Source of the DNA: VGTK01 sp046327915
GTDB taxonomy: Bacteria > Desulfobacterota > Binatia > UBA12015
Assembly: GCA_046327915.1 (NCBI GenBank)
Contig: JAXLXO010000033.1
Span: 1 to 64,000, forward strand
DNA length: 64,000 nucleotides
Direction of reading: 5' to 3'
A program made the position numbers and the translations under genes. Shown in pieces: positions 7,863 through 17,052 of this stretch (within the stretch, counting starts at the first letter, position 1; the number at the start of each line of letters is the position of its first letter). Under the pieces are notes generated by a model, which searched no databases, was not told the origin of the DNA, and saw only the letters and a list, made by a program, of their open reading frames with translations.

Positions 7863-9282
7863 CCGCAGCGCCCTGCCCGGCCGCACCCTTCGCCGCGTCC
7901 CCGCGCGCCTTCGCGATCGCCGCCGCGAGACGGTCCGCCGACGGCGCGCCCAGCGCGACGCCGTTCACCAGCACGATCGGCGGCTCGGCGAGCCCGAGCC
8001 GCTCAGCCTCGCGGCTCGCCTGACGGATCGCGTCGGGCGTCTCGGGCTGGCTCACGCAGAAGGCGAAGCGCTTCTCGTCGAGGCCCGCCGCGCGCGCGAT
8101 CTTGTAGATGGCTCGCGCGTCCGGCAGCGGGTCGGCGCGCGACAGCGAGTCGAGCACCGGCCACCAGCGCCCCTGCTGTGCCGCGCACTCCACGGCCACC
8201 GCGACGCCCACCGCGTCGGGATCCCACTGCGGCAGCAGCGGACGCACCGCCAGCGCGACGCCCGGATCGCCCTGCTCCCCCCAGGCGCGCAGCGACTCCC
8301 ACAGGACGCGGCTCGCGGCGCCGCGAAAGCTCGTCAAGTACACGAGGCGGACCGGTGCGTCGGCACGTCCGCTGAGCGCGGAGGGCAGCACGCCGAGCGC
8401 GAAGCGCGGCGGCGCGGGCTCGGCCAGCTGCACCTGCACCGGCGTCGTGCGCCGGATCTCGGCGAGCGCCGCCTCCTCCGCGGCCTTGCGGTTGCGGAAC
8501 TCGAGGTACGGCCGGATGCGCTCGGGGCTCTCGACCGCCTTCGCATCCTTCGGCTTCACCTCCTCGACGAAGTAGCGGTGGATCTCGGTCTCCGTGACGG
8601 GTGGCGCGTCCGCGGCGACCTGCGCCCGCAGGTCGTCCGCCGTGGTGCCCTTCGCCCGTGCCCCGAGCTCCCACAGCCGCTCGTCGACGACCGCCGTGAG
8701 CTGTCGCAGGCGCTCGCGCGCGAGCTCGCCGCGCAGGCGGTACAGCGCCAGCGCGGCGCGGGCATCGACCTCGTGCGCGGTGATGCGCGTCGGCCCGACG
8801 CTCGCGGTGCCGTTCGCACGATCGACGTGCGGCGGCGTCCGGCGGCGCATCTCGGCGAGCAACGCGCGGTCGCGCGCCTCGCGCTGCTCCCGCTCGAGGA
8901 GGAAGCGGACGGCCGCGCGGTCGCGCACCTCGTCGCCGGTGAGCTCGGCTGCGTGCGCGATGCGGTAGCGGTCGACCTCGTCGTCGGAGACCGGATTCGC
9001 CGCGGGCGTCGGCGACGGTGCCGCCGAGAGCAGCGCTTCGTCGACCAGCAGATCGAGCGTCCGTTGGCGCTGCGCCACGATCTCCGCCAGCAGCCGCGCG
9101 CACTTGTCGCCGCATTGCCGGTCGACGCCGGCGATCGTGACCGTCGTGTCGCCGACGCGTGCGGCCGGTGCATCCGCCTGGGCGCGGACCTGCGTCGCGC
9201 GTCCGAGGACCACGCCCGCGAGCAGCGTGATCAGGAGAGGCGCCGCGCGGATGCCCCGACCGCGTCGCCGGTGGTCCGTCAG
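7825..9282 (-). CDS. Secreted SurA/PpiC-like plus DsbA-like thioredoxin-fold fusion, no redox cysteines
   Basis: 485 residues if read from a CTG at 9282. The N-terminus has an Arg-rich region, a hydrophobic core and an AQA-D cleavage site, so it is exported. Residues of about 30-290 are helical and resemble SurA-N/PpiC-type chaperone regions, with repeated VSDDEVDRY- and VTETEIHRYF-like turns. The last 190 residues resemble a DsbA-like thioredoxin fold (VRLVYLTSF, then PPIVLVNGVAL near the cis-Pro loop). The position of the CxxC reads FRGAAS, so no disulfide chemistry is expected. No ATG, GTG or TTG lies in frame before the signal core. The CTG overlaps the upstream TGA; otherwise a GTG at 9213 would cut the signal peptide. 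It is last in an eight-gene operon. Confidence 0.65.
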   Translation of the reverse strand: MTDHRRRGRGIRAAPLLITLLAGVVLGRATQVRAQADAPAARVGDTTVTIAGVDRQCGDKCARLLAEIVAQRQRTLDLLVDEALLSAAPSPTPAANPVSDDEVDRYRIAHAAELTGDEVRDRAAVRFLLEREQREARDRALLAEMRRRTPPHVDRANGTASVGPTRITAHEVDARAALALYRLRGELARERLRQLTAVVDERLWELGARAKGTTADDLRAQVAADAPPVTETEIHRYFVEEVKPKDAKAVESPERIRPYLEFRNRKAAEEAALAEIRRTTPVQVQLAEPAPPRFALGVLPSALSGRADAPVRLVYLTSFRGAASRVLWESLRAWGEQGDPGVALAVRPLLPQWDPDAVGVAVAVECAAQQGRWWPVLDSLSRADPLPDARAIYKIARAAGLDEKRFAFCVSQPETPDAIRQASREAERLGLAEPPIVLVNGVALGAPSADRLAAAIAKARGDAAKGAAGQGAAVSAPSSRASASP

Positions 9283-10967
9283 CGCGCGGCCCCGTCGGGC
9301 GCGGCGAGGTCGGTGGCGCCACCCGCCTGCTCGGCCGCGACCTTGCGCAGCCGCGGCTTGTCGACCTTCTGCGTGCCCGTGCGCGGGATGTCGGCCGCGG
9401 CGAGCGCGAACACGTGCCGCGGCACCTTGTAGGCCGCCATCTCCTTCCGGCAGTGCTCGAGGATCGCCGCGACGTCGAGCGTGGTGCCGGCGCGCGGCAC
9501 GACGAACGCGCCGACGTTCTCGCCACGGACCGGGTGCGGCACGGGCACCACGTACGCCGCGGCGACGTCCGACATGGCCTCGATGCACGCCTCGACCTCG
9601 GCAGCAGCGACGTTCACGCCGGCGGTCTTGATGACCTCCTTGAGCCGTCCGTCGAAGCGCAGGGTTCCGGTCTCGTCGAGACGTCCGTAGTCGCCGGTGC
9701 GGAAGAAGCCGTCCGCGTCGAACGAGTCGCTCGCGGGGACGCCGAGGTAGCCGAGCATCAGCGACGGTCCGCGCACCAGAAGCTCGCCGACGTCGCCCGG
9801 TGCACAGGGCTGCCGCGTCTCCGGATCGACGACGCGCATCTCGACGCCCGGGAGCGGACGGCCGAAGCCGCGCTGGCGAAGGTCTGCAGGGTCGGTCCAG
9901 CGTCCCGCGCAGACCAGCGTCGCGGTCTCGCTGAGGCCGTACGCGCCCACGGTGACGTTGTCCGGAGGGAGCAGCTTCTCCGCGGCGGCGACGCTGGCGT
10001 AGATCCCCTTGCGCAGCGACAGGCGGCGGCGCGGGAAGCTCTCGTGCTCGCAGAGTGCGGGCGCGAGCTGCCAGCCCGCGTAGAACGTGATGCGCTCGCG
10101 CTCCATGAGGTCGAGCGCGCGGCCGGCCTCGAAGTGGTCCTGCAGCACCACTTTCCCGCCGCGCGCGAAGGTGATCAGCGCGATGATGACGAAGCCGCCC
10201 GCGAAGAACATCGGCAGGCAGCCCCACGAGGCGTCGCCCGCGTCGAGGCCGAACGCGGCGCTCGCGACGAACGCCTGGTGCACCAGCGCGCGGTGCGCGT
10301 GCAGCACGGCCTTCGGCTGTGCGGTCGAGCCCGAGGTGAAGAACATCACGGCGCGCATGTCGCGCAGCCCGTCGTGCTCGGCGGCGAGTGCGGCGAGGCG
10401 ATCCGCGCCGCCCGAGTGCGGCCGCACGACGTCCTGCCACGCGCGCGCACCGTCCGGCAGCGTCACGCCGTCGCGCAGCACCGCCACGCGCTCGACCAGC
10501 GGCAGCGGCGGACCGCCGCCCGCGGCCTCGCCGGACGCGATGCGCGTCAGCATCGCGTCGTAGTCGTGCTTCAGGAAGCGGGGCGTGTAGATCAGGCGCT
10601 TCACGCCCGCGTGCCGCAGATAGAACCCGAGCTCCGACTCGGTCGCCATCGTGTTGAGGCACACCGCGACGCCGCCGAGTGCCGTGATGCCCGCCACCGC
10701 GGCGAAGAACTCGGGCCAGTTCGGCAGCAGCACGCCGACCGGCTCGCCCGGCTCGACGCCCAGCGCGCGCAGACCCTCGGCGACTCCCGCCGCCTGACGG
10801 GCGAGCTCGGCGTAGGACCAGCGCACGTCGCCCCACACCAGAGCCTCGCGCTCGCCGAAGCGGCGGGCGCAGTCGGCGACGAAGTCCGGCAGGCTGCGCG
10901 CGCGCGCGGCCTCCGCGACCGCCTCCTCCGGCGTCGGCGTCGGGCCGAAGACCTCGGCGCTGCTCAT
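9279..10967 (-). CDS. Acyl-CoA synthetase, AMP-binding (ANL superfamily)
   Basis: A 562-residue complete ANL enzyme. It has the P-loop MFFTSGSTAQPKAV, the adenine motif GAYGLSET, the TGD motif in FFRTGDYGRLDE, the hinge GRLKEVIKTAGVNV, and the C-terminal catalytic Lys in RTGTQKVDK. It would activate a carboxylic acid to acyl-AMP and then acyl-CoA. The chain is of cyclohexanecarboxylate/benzoate/fatty-acid ligase type; the substrate is unknown. The ATG overlaps the stop of the upstream isomerase (ATGA), showing translational coupling. It is the only full-length AMP-binding ligase in this operon, since its relative at 13008-14294 is truncated. Confidence 0.88.
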   Translation of the reverse strand: MSSAEVFGPTPTPEEAVAEAARARSLPDFVADCARRFGEREALVWGDVRWSYAELARQAAGVAEGLRALGVEPGEPVGVLLPNWPEFFAAVAGITALGGVAVCLNTMATESELGFYLRHAGVKRLIYTPRFLKHDYDAMLTRIASGEAAGGGPPLPLVERVAVLRDGVTLPDGARAWQDVVRPHSGGADRLAALAAEHDGLRDMRAVMFFTSGSTAQPKAVLHAHRALVHQAFVASAAFGLDAGDASWGCLPMFFAGGFVIIALITFARGGKVVLQDHFEAGRALDLMERERITFYAGWQLAPALCEHESFPRRRLSLRKGIYASVAAAEKLLPPDNVTVGAYGLSETATLVCAGRWTDPADLRQRGFGRPLPGVEMRVVDPETRQPCAPGDVGELLVRGPSLMLGYLGVPASDSFDADGFFRTGDYGRLDETGTLRFDGRLKEVIKTAGVNVAAAEVEACIEAMSDVAAAYVVPVPHPVRGENVGAFVVPRAGTTLDVAAILEHCRKEMAAYKVPRHVFALAAADIPRTGTQKVDKPRLRKVAAEQAGGATDLAAPDGAAR

Positions 10968-11761
10968 GCGCCGGTGAACCGCGGCGGACGCTTCTCGGCG
11001 AACGCGCGCACGGCCTCCTTGTGGTCCTCGGTCTCGCCGAGAGCGCCCTGCGTCCAGGCTTCCATCTCCGCGGCGTCCGCGAAGCTCACGCGCGCCGCGT
11101 ACTCGAGGATACGGCGCGCGTTCTGCACCGCGAGCGGCGGCTGCGCCGCGATCTTCCGCGCCAGCGCGTGCGCGTGCTCGACGTCCTTGCCCTGCTCGGT
11201 GAGCTCGTCGCACAGGCCGATGCGGTGTGCCTCCTCGCCGGACACCGGATCCGCGGTCAGCACGATCCGCTTCGCCATGCCGACGCCGACGCGTCGGACC
11301 AGCAGCCAGCTCGCGCCGCAGTCGGTGACGAAGCCGACCTTGACGAAGCTGAAGTGGAAGCGCGCGTCGGTCGCGGCGACCACGATGTCGCACGCGAGCG
11401 CCCACGCGCAGGCCATGCCCGCGACCGGGCCGTGCACCGCGGCGACGGTCGGCTTCGGGAAGTCGAGGATCTGCTGCGTGCGCTCGATGCCGTGCTTGCC
11501 GCGCTCGCGCCCCACGATCGCCGTGCGGCCGAGGCGGTCGCCGCGGCCCATGAGCTTCAGGTCCGCGCCGGCGGAGAACGCGTCGCCGGCCCCCGAGAGC
11601 ACGAGCGCGCGGACCTCGGGATCCGCGGCGGCGAGCTTCAGCGCCTCGCCGGCCTCGTCGTTCATCTCGGGCAGCATCGCGTTGCGCGCCTCCGGACGGT
11701 TCCAGAGCAGCGTCGCGATGCCGTCCTCGACGGCGTAGCGCACGTAGCGGAAGTCGCTCAT
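10964..11761 (-). CDS. PaaG-like enoyl-CoA isomerase (crotonase family)
   Basis: 265 residues. The two hydratase Glu positions are Ala (in GMACAWALACD) and Phe (in FHFSFVKVGF). It keeps the VGFVTDCGASWLL segment with an Asp, which matches the AFxKIGLxPDxG pattern of PaaG-type isomerases. A double-bond or ring isomerase on a CoA thioester is therefore more likely than a hydratase. Its neighbours include PaaK-like ligases, consistent with an aromatic or cyclic acid pathway, although no PaaABCE or PaaZ gene is present. It follows the CoA-transferase by 11 bases and overlaps the next ligase by 4. Confidence 0.82.
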   Translation of the reverse strand: MSDFRYVRYAVEDGIATLLWNRPEARNAMLPEMNDEAGEALKLAAADPEVRALVLSGAGDAFSAGADLKLMGRGDRLGRTAIVGRERGKHGIERTQQILDFPKPTVAAVHGPVAGMACAWALACDIVVAATDARFHFSFVKVGFVTDCGASWLLVRRVGVGMAKRIVLTADPVSGEEAHRIGLCDELTEQGKDVEHAHALARKIAAQPPLAVQNARRILEYAARVSFADAAEMEAWTQGALGETEDHKEAVRAFAEKRPPRFTGA

Positions 11762-11772
11762 GGTCTCCCCGC

Positions 11773-13011
11773 TCAGATGACCTTGAGGTCGCGCAGGCGC
11801 TGCCGCGTCGTCGCGTTCACGCCCATCTCCTCGAGCACCTCGTCGGTGTGCTGGCCGAGCGTCGGGGCTCCGCGCGTGACCGCACCCGGGCTGCCCTGCA
11901 GGTGCACGGGCGTGTTGAGGATCTCGATCTCGCCGCGCGTCGGGTGCGCTACCTTCACGAGGATCTCGTTCACGGCGGCCTGCGGCATGGCGAACACGTC
12001 CTTCACCGTGTTCACCTTGCAGGTCGGGATGTCGGCCGCCTCGATGCGCTCGATCCAGTGCGCGACGTCGTTGCCGGCGAAGATGCCGTTGAGGATCTCG
12101 ACCAGGGCCGCCTTGTTGATCACGCGGTCCTTCATGCCGGTGAAGCGCGTGTCCTCGAGCAGCTCGGGGTGTCCGATCGCCGCCGGCAGGCGCTTCCAGA
12201 AGGCGTTGGTCAGGCAGGCGACGATGAAGTAGCCGTCGCGCGCCTTGAACGCCTGATAGGGCACGATGTCGGGGTGTCCGCTGCCGAACGGTGCGAAGTC
12301 CTTGCCGTCGGCACGGACCTTCAGCGCCACGTCGGACAGCAGGGAGACCACTGCGTCGAGCATCGCGATGTCGATGCGCTGGCCCGTGCCCGAGCGCTCG
12401 CGCTCGTAGAGGGCGGCCGCGACGGCGTAGGCGCCGTAGATGCCGGTCGAGATGTCCGCGACGGGAGGTGCGGCCTTCACCGGCGGGCGGTCGCCGCCCT
12501 CGCCCGTCAAGCCCATGATTCCGCCGGTGGCCTGCAGGATGAGGTCCATGCCCGGCTTCTCGCGCATCGGCCCGTCCTTGCCGAACGCCGTGATGCCGCA
12601 GTAGATCAGCCGCGGGTTGATCTTCGACAGCGCTTCGTAGCCGATCCCGTGGCGGTCCATGACGCCGGGACGGAAGTTCTCGAGCACGACGTCGGCCTTC
12701 TCGACCATCTTCAGGACGAGCGCGCGGCCCTCGTCGGTCATGAAGTCGAGCGTGATGCCGCGCTTTGAGCGGTTGAGCCCCCAGAAGTTCAGGCTGCCGA
12801 CGTCGAAGGTGTCCTTGCCCTGTCCGTAGCGGATCGCGTCGCCGCGTCCGGGCTTCTCGATCTTGATGACGTTCGCGCCCAGATCGCCGAGCAGCGTCGT
12901 CGCCCACGGGCCGGCCGCCTGATGGCTGAAGTCGAGCACCGTGATGCCGGCGAACGGTGCGGGACGCGCGCCGTTGCCGTTCGCCTGGGAAGTCCGATCG
13001 CTGTCGCTCAT
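11773..13011 (-). CDS. CaiB/BaiF family CoA-transferase (class III)
   Basis: 412 residues of class III CoA-transferase. The N-terminus has GITVLDFSHQAAGPWATTLLGDLGAN-type sequence followed by VIKIEKP. The catalytic Asp is expected in the KPGMDLILQATGG segment near residue 155, and GQRIDIAMLDA closes the core. These enzymes move CoA between acids and acyl-CoAs such as formyl, carnitine, succinyl or benzylsuccinate. A family member beside four ligase-type proteins suggests alternative ways to activate a hydrophobic acid. The start ATG overlaps the stop of the upstream truncated AMP-binding gene (ATGA). Confidence 0.88.
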   Translation of the reverse strand: MSDSDRTSQANGNGARPAPFAGITVLDFSHQAAGPWATTLLGDLGANVIKIEKPGRGDAIRYGQGKDTFDVGSLNFWGLNRSKRGITLDFMTDEGRALVLKMVEKADVVLENFRPGVMDRHGIGYEALSKINPRLIYCGITAFGKDGPMREKPGMDLILQATGGIMGLTGEGGDRPPVKAAPPVADISTGIYGAYAVAAALYERERSGTGQRIDIAMLDAVVSLLSDVALKVRADGKDFAPFGSGHPDIVPYQAFKARDGYFIVACLTNAFWKRLPAAIGHPELLEDTRFTGMKDRVINKAALVEILNGIFAGNDVAHWIERIEAADIPTCKVNTVKDVFAMPQAAVNEILVKVAHPTRGEIEILNTPVHLQGSPGAVTRGAPTLGQHTDEVLEEMGVNATTRQRLRDLKVI

Positions 13012-14294
13012 TTCCTCACACCTGCGGTTGCGTCGCGGCGCGGTCCGGCCGCCGGCACCGTGCCGACCAGCTCGAACGCGCCGTCCTCGTCGATGTAGCC
13101 CAGATCCCCCGTGTGCAGCCACCCACCGCGCAGCGCCTCGCGCGTCAGCGCCGGCGCCCGGTGGTAGCCCTGCATCACCACCGCACCGCGGCACACGATC
13201 TCGCCGCGCTGGCCGGGACGGAGCATCCTGCCCGCCTCGTCCACGACGCCGACGACAAGCCCGGGATGCGGCTTGCCGAGCGTGTCGGCCTTGCGGAACA
13301 GCTCCTCCTGCCGCGCCATCAGGATGCCCGCCGTGCTCTCGGGCCGTCCGTACGACTGGATCAGCTCGGCGTCGGGAAACCGGTCGGCCAGCTCGTGCTT
13401 GACGGTCATGGGCAGGCGCACGTTGCGCAGCAGGATCTTGCGCACGCTGCGGATCGGCCGCCGCGGGATGCGCCGCAGCTCGAGGAGCTGTGCCACGTGG
13501 TCGCTCGACAGCGACAGGTCGGTCACGCGGTGGTCCTCGATCGTGCGCAGCACGTTGTCCGCGCCGCCCGGGCCGAGGATCGCGACCGCGCTTCCCGAGA
13601 TCAGCCGCGAGAGCACCTCGGCGACCAGTCCGGCCACGTCGTGCAGGGCGTGCGTCGCGAGCGCCACGTCGTCGGGGCCGTCGCCGCGTCCGCCGCTCAC
13701 GCGCAGCGAGCTGGCGACGACGTTGGCGTGGCTCAGCAGCACCGCGCGCGGCGTGCCGTCGCGCGTCGTCACCCAGGCGTGGAAGGCGGTATCGTGAACG
13801 TGCGCCGCGGGACGCGGCTTCGACGTCCGACGTGCGGGGACGAGACGCGGCTTCGCGGGTCGCCCCGCGGGCAGAAGGTCGGGGCCGCGCGACACCAGGA
13901 GCTGGACCGCACCGCCGGCGAGACGCAGGGCCTCCTCTGCGGCGGGAACGTGCTCCTCGTGCACCACGACCGTGTGCGTGCCGGAGTGGCGGATGCGCCG
14001 CGCGACCTCGGCCGCCGGCAGCGCGGGATCGAGCGGAACGGCGACGCAGCCGGCGCGCCAGATGCCGAGCGTCATCACGACGACGCCCGGCGTGCTCGCC
14101 ATCAGCTGTGCGACGCAGGCTCCGGGCGGAACTCGCGCCGCCAGCGCATCCGCGGTCGCGGCCGTGAGATCCGCGAGGCGTCCGAGCAGCATCCCTCGGT
14201 GATGCCACTCGAGCGCGGGACGCATCGGCTCGCGCCGCGCGCGGCTGGTGACGATCTCCTCGGCGGTGGGAAACGGCAGCCGCGGCGGCATCAC
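13008..14294 (-). CDS. Degenerate AMP-binding protein lacking the C-terminal lid domain
   Basis: 428 residues that align to the large N-terminal domain of ANL ligases. The order is kept (nucleotide P-loop region near residue 180, YG-x-x-E near 330, GWLHTGDLGYIDEDG near 390), but key motifs are altered. The P-loop reads TTRDGTPRA instead of TSGTTGxPK, and the adenine motif reads SYGRPES. The chain stops where the hinge GRxKD and the ~110-residue C-terminal domain with the catalytic Lys should follow; the tail GTVPAAGPRRD leads straight to the stop. It is intact and translationally coupled downstream, so a binding or regulatory role, or adenylation only, is possible. No frameshifted remnant of the lid was found after the stop. 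Confidence 0.75.
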   Translation of the reverse strand: MMPPRLPFPTAEEIVTSRARREPMRPALEWHHRGMLLGRLADLTAATADALAARVPPGACVAQLMASTPGVVVMTLGIWRAGCVAVPLDPALPAAEVARRIRHSGTHTVVVHEEHVPAAEEALRLAGGAVQLLVSRGPDLLPAGRPAKPRLVPARRTSKPRPAAHVHDTAFHAWVTTRDGTPRAVLLSHANVVASSLRVSGGRGDGPDDVALATHALHDVAGLVAEVLSRLISGSAVAILGPGGADNVLRTIEDHRVTDLSLSSDHVAQLLELRRIPRRPIRSVRKILLRNVRLPMTVKHELADRFPDAELIQSYGRPESTAGILMARQEELFRKADTLGKPHPGLVVGVVDEAGRMLRPGQRGEIVCRGAVVMQGYHRAPALTREALRGGWLHTGDLGYIDEDGAFELVGTVPAAGPRRDATAGVRK

Positions 14295-14319
14295 CGCGCC
14301 CTCCGTGCCCGCCCCGCGC

Positions 14320-15639
14320 TCACGCGCTCACGACGCGCGCGGCCTTGTAGTCGAACCGCGGCAATGCCCCGCGCGCCAGCATCTCCACGTCGGCGGCGAC
14401 GCCGAGACGCTCGCGGAACGCGGCGGTGACGGCCTTCTGCAGGCGTGCCAGCAGAGCCGTGTCCTCGCTGGCGCACTCGACGCGGATCTTGAGCGACGGC
14501 GTCGGCTCCTTCGGGCGCACCAGCTGGTACTCGACCGACGGCTTCACGAGCTCCGGGAAGTCGTACAGCAGCAGGGCCGCGTCGATCGGCAGCATCTCCT
14601 TGACGCGCTTGCCGTCGTCGACCAGCACCGGGACCGCGTCGCTCACGCGGCCGTCGTAGAACAGGCGCCGGTGCGTCTCGCCGCACGAGCACGGATCGAG
14701 GTTCACCGTGACGAGATCCTCGAGGTCGTAGCGCAGCAGGAAGTTGTCCTTCTCGAGGATCGTCACGATCAGGTTGCCGCGGTCGTGGTTGCCGACCAGC
14801 TTGCCGGTACGGCGATCGACGACGTCGACCACGACGAGGTCCTCGCAGAGGTGCGCGCCCTTCTTCTCGGCGCACGCCGAGCCGAGCATGCCGAGGGCTT
14901 CGAGGCCCGCGCTGACCGCGTCGAACTGCGACGACGGGTGGTCGCCCGCGCGCTTGAAGTTGAGCTCGCGCGCCGGGTCGACGCCCATGCCCTCGGCCGC
15001 CTCGTAGTACTTGACGCCGGCGTTGCCGAACAGGCGGAACATGTCGGGCTTGAGGCGCTTCCAGAGCTTGACGATCAGCTCCATGTGGGCCTGCGTCGCG
15101 GGCGGCCCGCACGGGATGTCGAGGCAGCCCATCGCCTCGACGCCGTGACACATGTGCCAGCCGCCGGCGTACAGGCCGTACGGGTGCGCCTGCGCGAACT
15201 TCATCCCCGGACGGAGCCCCCAGCGCCAGCGCGCACGCGCCGACGCCGCGTAGTCCACGGCGAGGTCGTGCTCGGTCCAGACGATCAGCGTCGGACGGCC
15301 GCTCGATCCGGTGGTCTGCCCGATGCGCACCCAGGACTCGGGCGACGAGCCGCGGTAGTCGCCGAACGGCGGCAGCGCCGACTCGCTCTCGCGCAGGTGG
15401 TTCTTGTTCAGCGTCGGGATGCGCGCGAGATCCTCGAGGGTCTGCACGTCGCGCGCGTCGCGCACGCCGGCCGCTTCGAGGTGGCGCTTGAACAGCGGGA
15501 TCGGCTGCTCGAAGACGCGCGTGATCTGCTTGCGGACGCGCTCCTCCTGCAGCTTGCGCAGCGCCTCGGGTGCCATGGTCTGCACCTCGGGGTCGTAGAG
15601 CGCCTGATCGGCGGGGGGCATGCGCAGCGGGCTGGCCAT
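14320..15639 (-). CDS. PaaK-like phenylacetate/aryl-CoA ligase
   Basis: 439 residues of the phenylacetate-CoA ligase (PaaK) branch of ANL enzymes. The P-loop is canonical for this branch (GQTTGSSGRPTLI, residues about 105-117). A Cys-rich element CSCGETHRRLFYDGRVSD lies near residue 315, as in PaaK-family proteins that carry a Cys-x-Cys-Gly turn before the hinge. It ends with a GALPRFDYKAARV lid. It would make an acyl-CoA from an aryl or cyclic acid. It starts 28 bases after the stop of a second PaaK-like gene. Confidence 0.82.
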   Translation of the reverse strand: MASPLRMPPADQALYDPEVQTMAPEALRKLQEERVRKQITRVFEQPIPLFKRHLEAAGVRDARDVQTLEDLARIPTLNKNHLRESESALPPFGDYRGSSPESWVRIGQTTGSSGRPTLIVWTEHDLAVDYAASARARWRWGLRPGMKFAQAHPYGLYAGGWHMCHGVEAMGCLDIPCGPPATQAHMELIVKLWKRLKPDMFRLFGNAGVKYYEAAEGMGVDPARELNFKRAGDHPSSQFDAVSAGLEALGMLGSACAEKKGAHLCEDLVVVDVVDRRTGKLVGNHDRGNLIVTILEKDNFLLRYDLEDLVTVNLDPCSCGETHRRLFYDGRVSDAVPVLVDDGKRVKEMLPIDAALLLYDFPELVKPSVEYQLVRPKEPTPSLKIRVECASEDTALLARLQKAVTAAFRERLGVAADVEMLARGALPRFDYKAARVVSA

Positions 15640-15667
15640 CTCGCCTCCTCGAAACCGTGGCGGGCGC

Positions 15668-16960
15668 TCAGGCCGCGCTCTTGTTCACGATCGCGCGCGC
15701 GAACGACGGACCCGCGGCCTCGGCCGGGATGTCGTCCTCCGCGCAGACGTCGACGTCCATCTGGATCAGCAGCGCGCCCTTGATGCCGCCGGAGATGCGT
15801 CCGGCGAGGTCGCGCGCCGCATCCGTTCCCGCGACACCAGCGTCCTTGACGCCGACGCGCAGCGTGGCGCGCTCGAAGCTCTCGCCCGCGCGCTGCTCGA
15901 CGACGATCTGGAAGCGTCCGGTGCCGGGGAAGCGCGACAGGTAGTCCGCGACGGCGATCGGGTGGATCAGCACGCCCTTTACCTTGCGGATCGCGCCGAC
16001 CTGCCCGAAGAACTCGACGCGCGGCTGCTTGTTGCCGCACGGGCAGTCGCCTTCGAGGATCCGGTAGGCGTCGCCCGGCGCGTAGCGCACCAGCGGCAGT
16101 CCGCGCGGTCCCAGGTGCGACGCGATCAGCTCGCCCACCCCGCCCGGCTGCGCGGGCTCGCCGCTCTCCGGATCGAGGAACTCGCAGAACAGGTCGTTCT
16201 CCGAGAGGTGCATTCCCATGTGCGCCTTGCACTCGCCGGCGACCGGGCCGATCTGCGCCTCGCCGATGTGGTCGAAGAGCTCGACCCCGAACATGTCGTC
16301 GAGCTCGGCGCGAAGCTCCGGCGTGAGCTTCTCGGCGGTCGAGAAGGCGACGCGGTACGGCATCTCGCGGCGCAGGTCGATGCCCTGCTCGCGCGCGACG
16401 ATGCCGATCTGGCGGAGAAAGCTCGGCGTGCCGGCGTACACCGTCGCGCCGTAGGCGCGCGCGAGCTGCACCTGCATCTCGGTGTTGCCGACGCCACCGT
16501 TGATCACGAGGCAGCCGAAGTGCTCGAAGGCGCGGTGGATGCGCAGTCCGCCCGGCATGATGTGGTAGTTGAGCGTCACGTGCGCGACGTCGCCGCGCTT
16601 GACGCCCATCGCCTCGATCTCCTCGACCAGCGCCGGCGTGCCGCCGCGCTCGGACGCGATGCGCGGGATGAAGATCGGACCGGGCGAGGTGTGCAGGCTC
16701 GCGAACTCCTCGCGCGGCACCGCGAGCAGCTGGCCGAACGGCGGACGCTCGCGCTGCGTGCGCACGAGGTCGGCCTTGCGCAGGACGGGGACGCGGCGCA
16801 GCTCGTCGGTGGTGACGGTCGCGGGATTCACGCCCGCGGCGGCGAAGCGCTCGCGGTAGAACGGAACCCGTTCGACGACCCAGACCAGCGTTTCGCGCAG
16901 GCGTTCGAGGCTTCCGGCGATCACGTAACGGTCGCTACAATCTGCGCCGACGAGCCGCAA
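15668..16960 (-). CDS. Second PaaK-like ligase with altered P-loop
   Basis: 430 residues, PaaK-like, distinct from its neighbour. It has VPFYRERFAAAGV near the N-terminus (the family's CoA-ligase signature), LVRYAPGDAYRI, and CPCGNKQPRVEFFGQVG near the hinge. The usual SSGTTGxPT P-loop is replaced by HTSPGPIFIPR, a form I have seen in some PaaK-like subgroups, so activity cannot be assumed. A TTG at 16960 gives this length; a GTG at 16924 gives 418 residues, and neither has a clear Shine-Dalgarno sequence. It is the first gene of the minus-strand operon running to 7825. Confidence 0.75.
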   Translation of the reverse strand: MRLVGADCSDRYVIAGSLERLRETLVWVVERVPFYRERFAAAGVNPATVTTDELRRVPVLRKADLVRTQRERPPFGQLLAVPREEFASLHTSPGPIFIPRIASERGGTPALVEEIEAMGVKRGDVAHVTLNYHIMPGGLRIHRAFEHFGCLVINGGVGNTEMQVQLARAYGATVYAGTPSFLRQIGIVAREQGIDLRREMPYRVAFSTAEKLTPELRAELDDMFGVELFDHIGEAQIGPVAGECKAHMGMHLSENDLFCEFLDPESGEPAQPGGVGELIASHLGPRGLPLVRYAPGDAYRILEGDCPCGNKQPRVEFFGQVGAIRKVKGVLIHPIAVADYLSRFPGTGRFQIVVEQRAGESFERATLRVGVKDAGVAGTDAARDLAGRISGGIKGALLIQMDVDVCAEDDIPAEAAGPSFARAIVNKSAA

Positions 16961-17052
16961 GACGCAGTGCGCTGCGCGACCGTCGTCCGCGGCTGCACAC
17001 GCGAAGGACGCCGCGCGCGGTCGCCGTCGTCAGCGGCGCGCGCAGCCCGCGC

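Noticed and set aside
13008..14294. Treating the truncated AMP-binding gene as a pseudogene
   Set aside because: The frame is open, the start and stop are translationally coupled and no lid remnant or frameshift is seen downstream.
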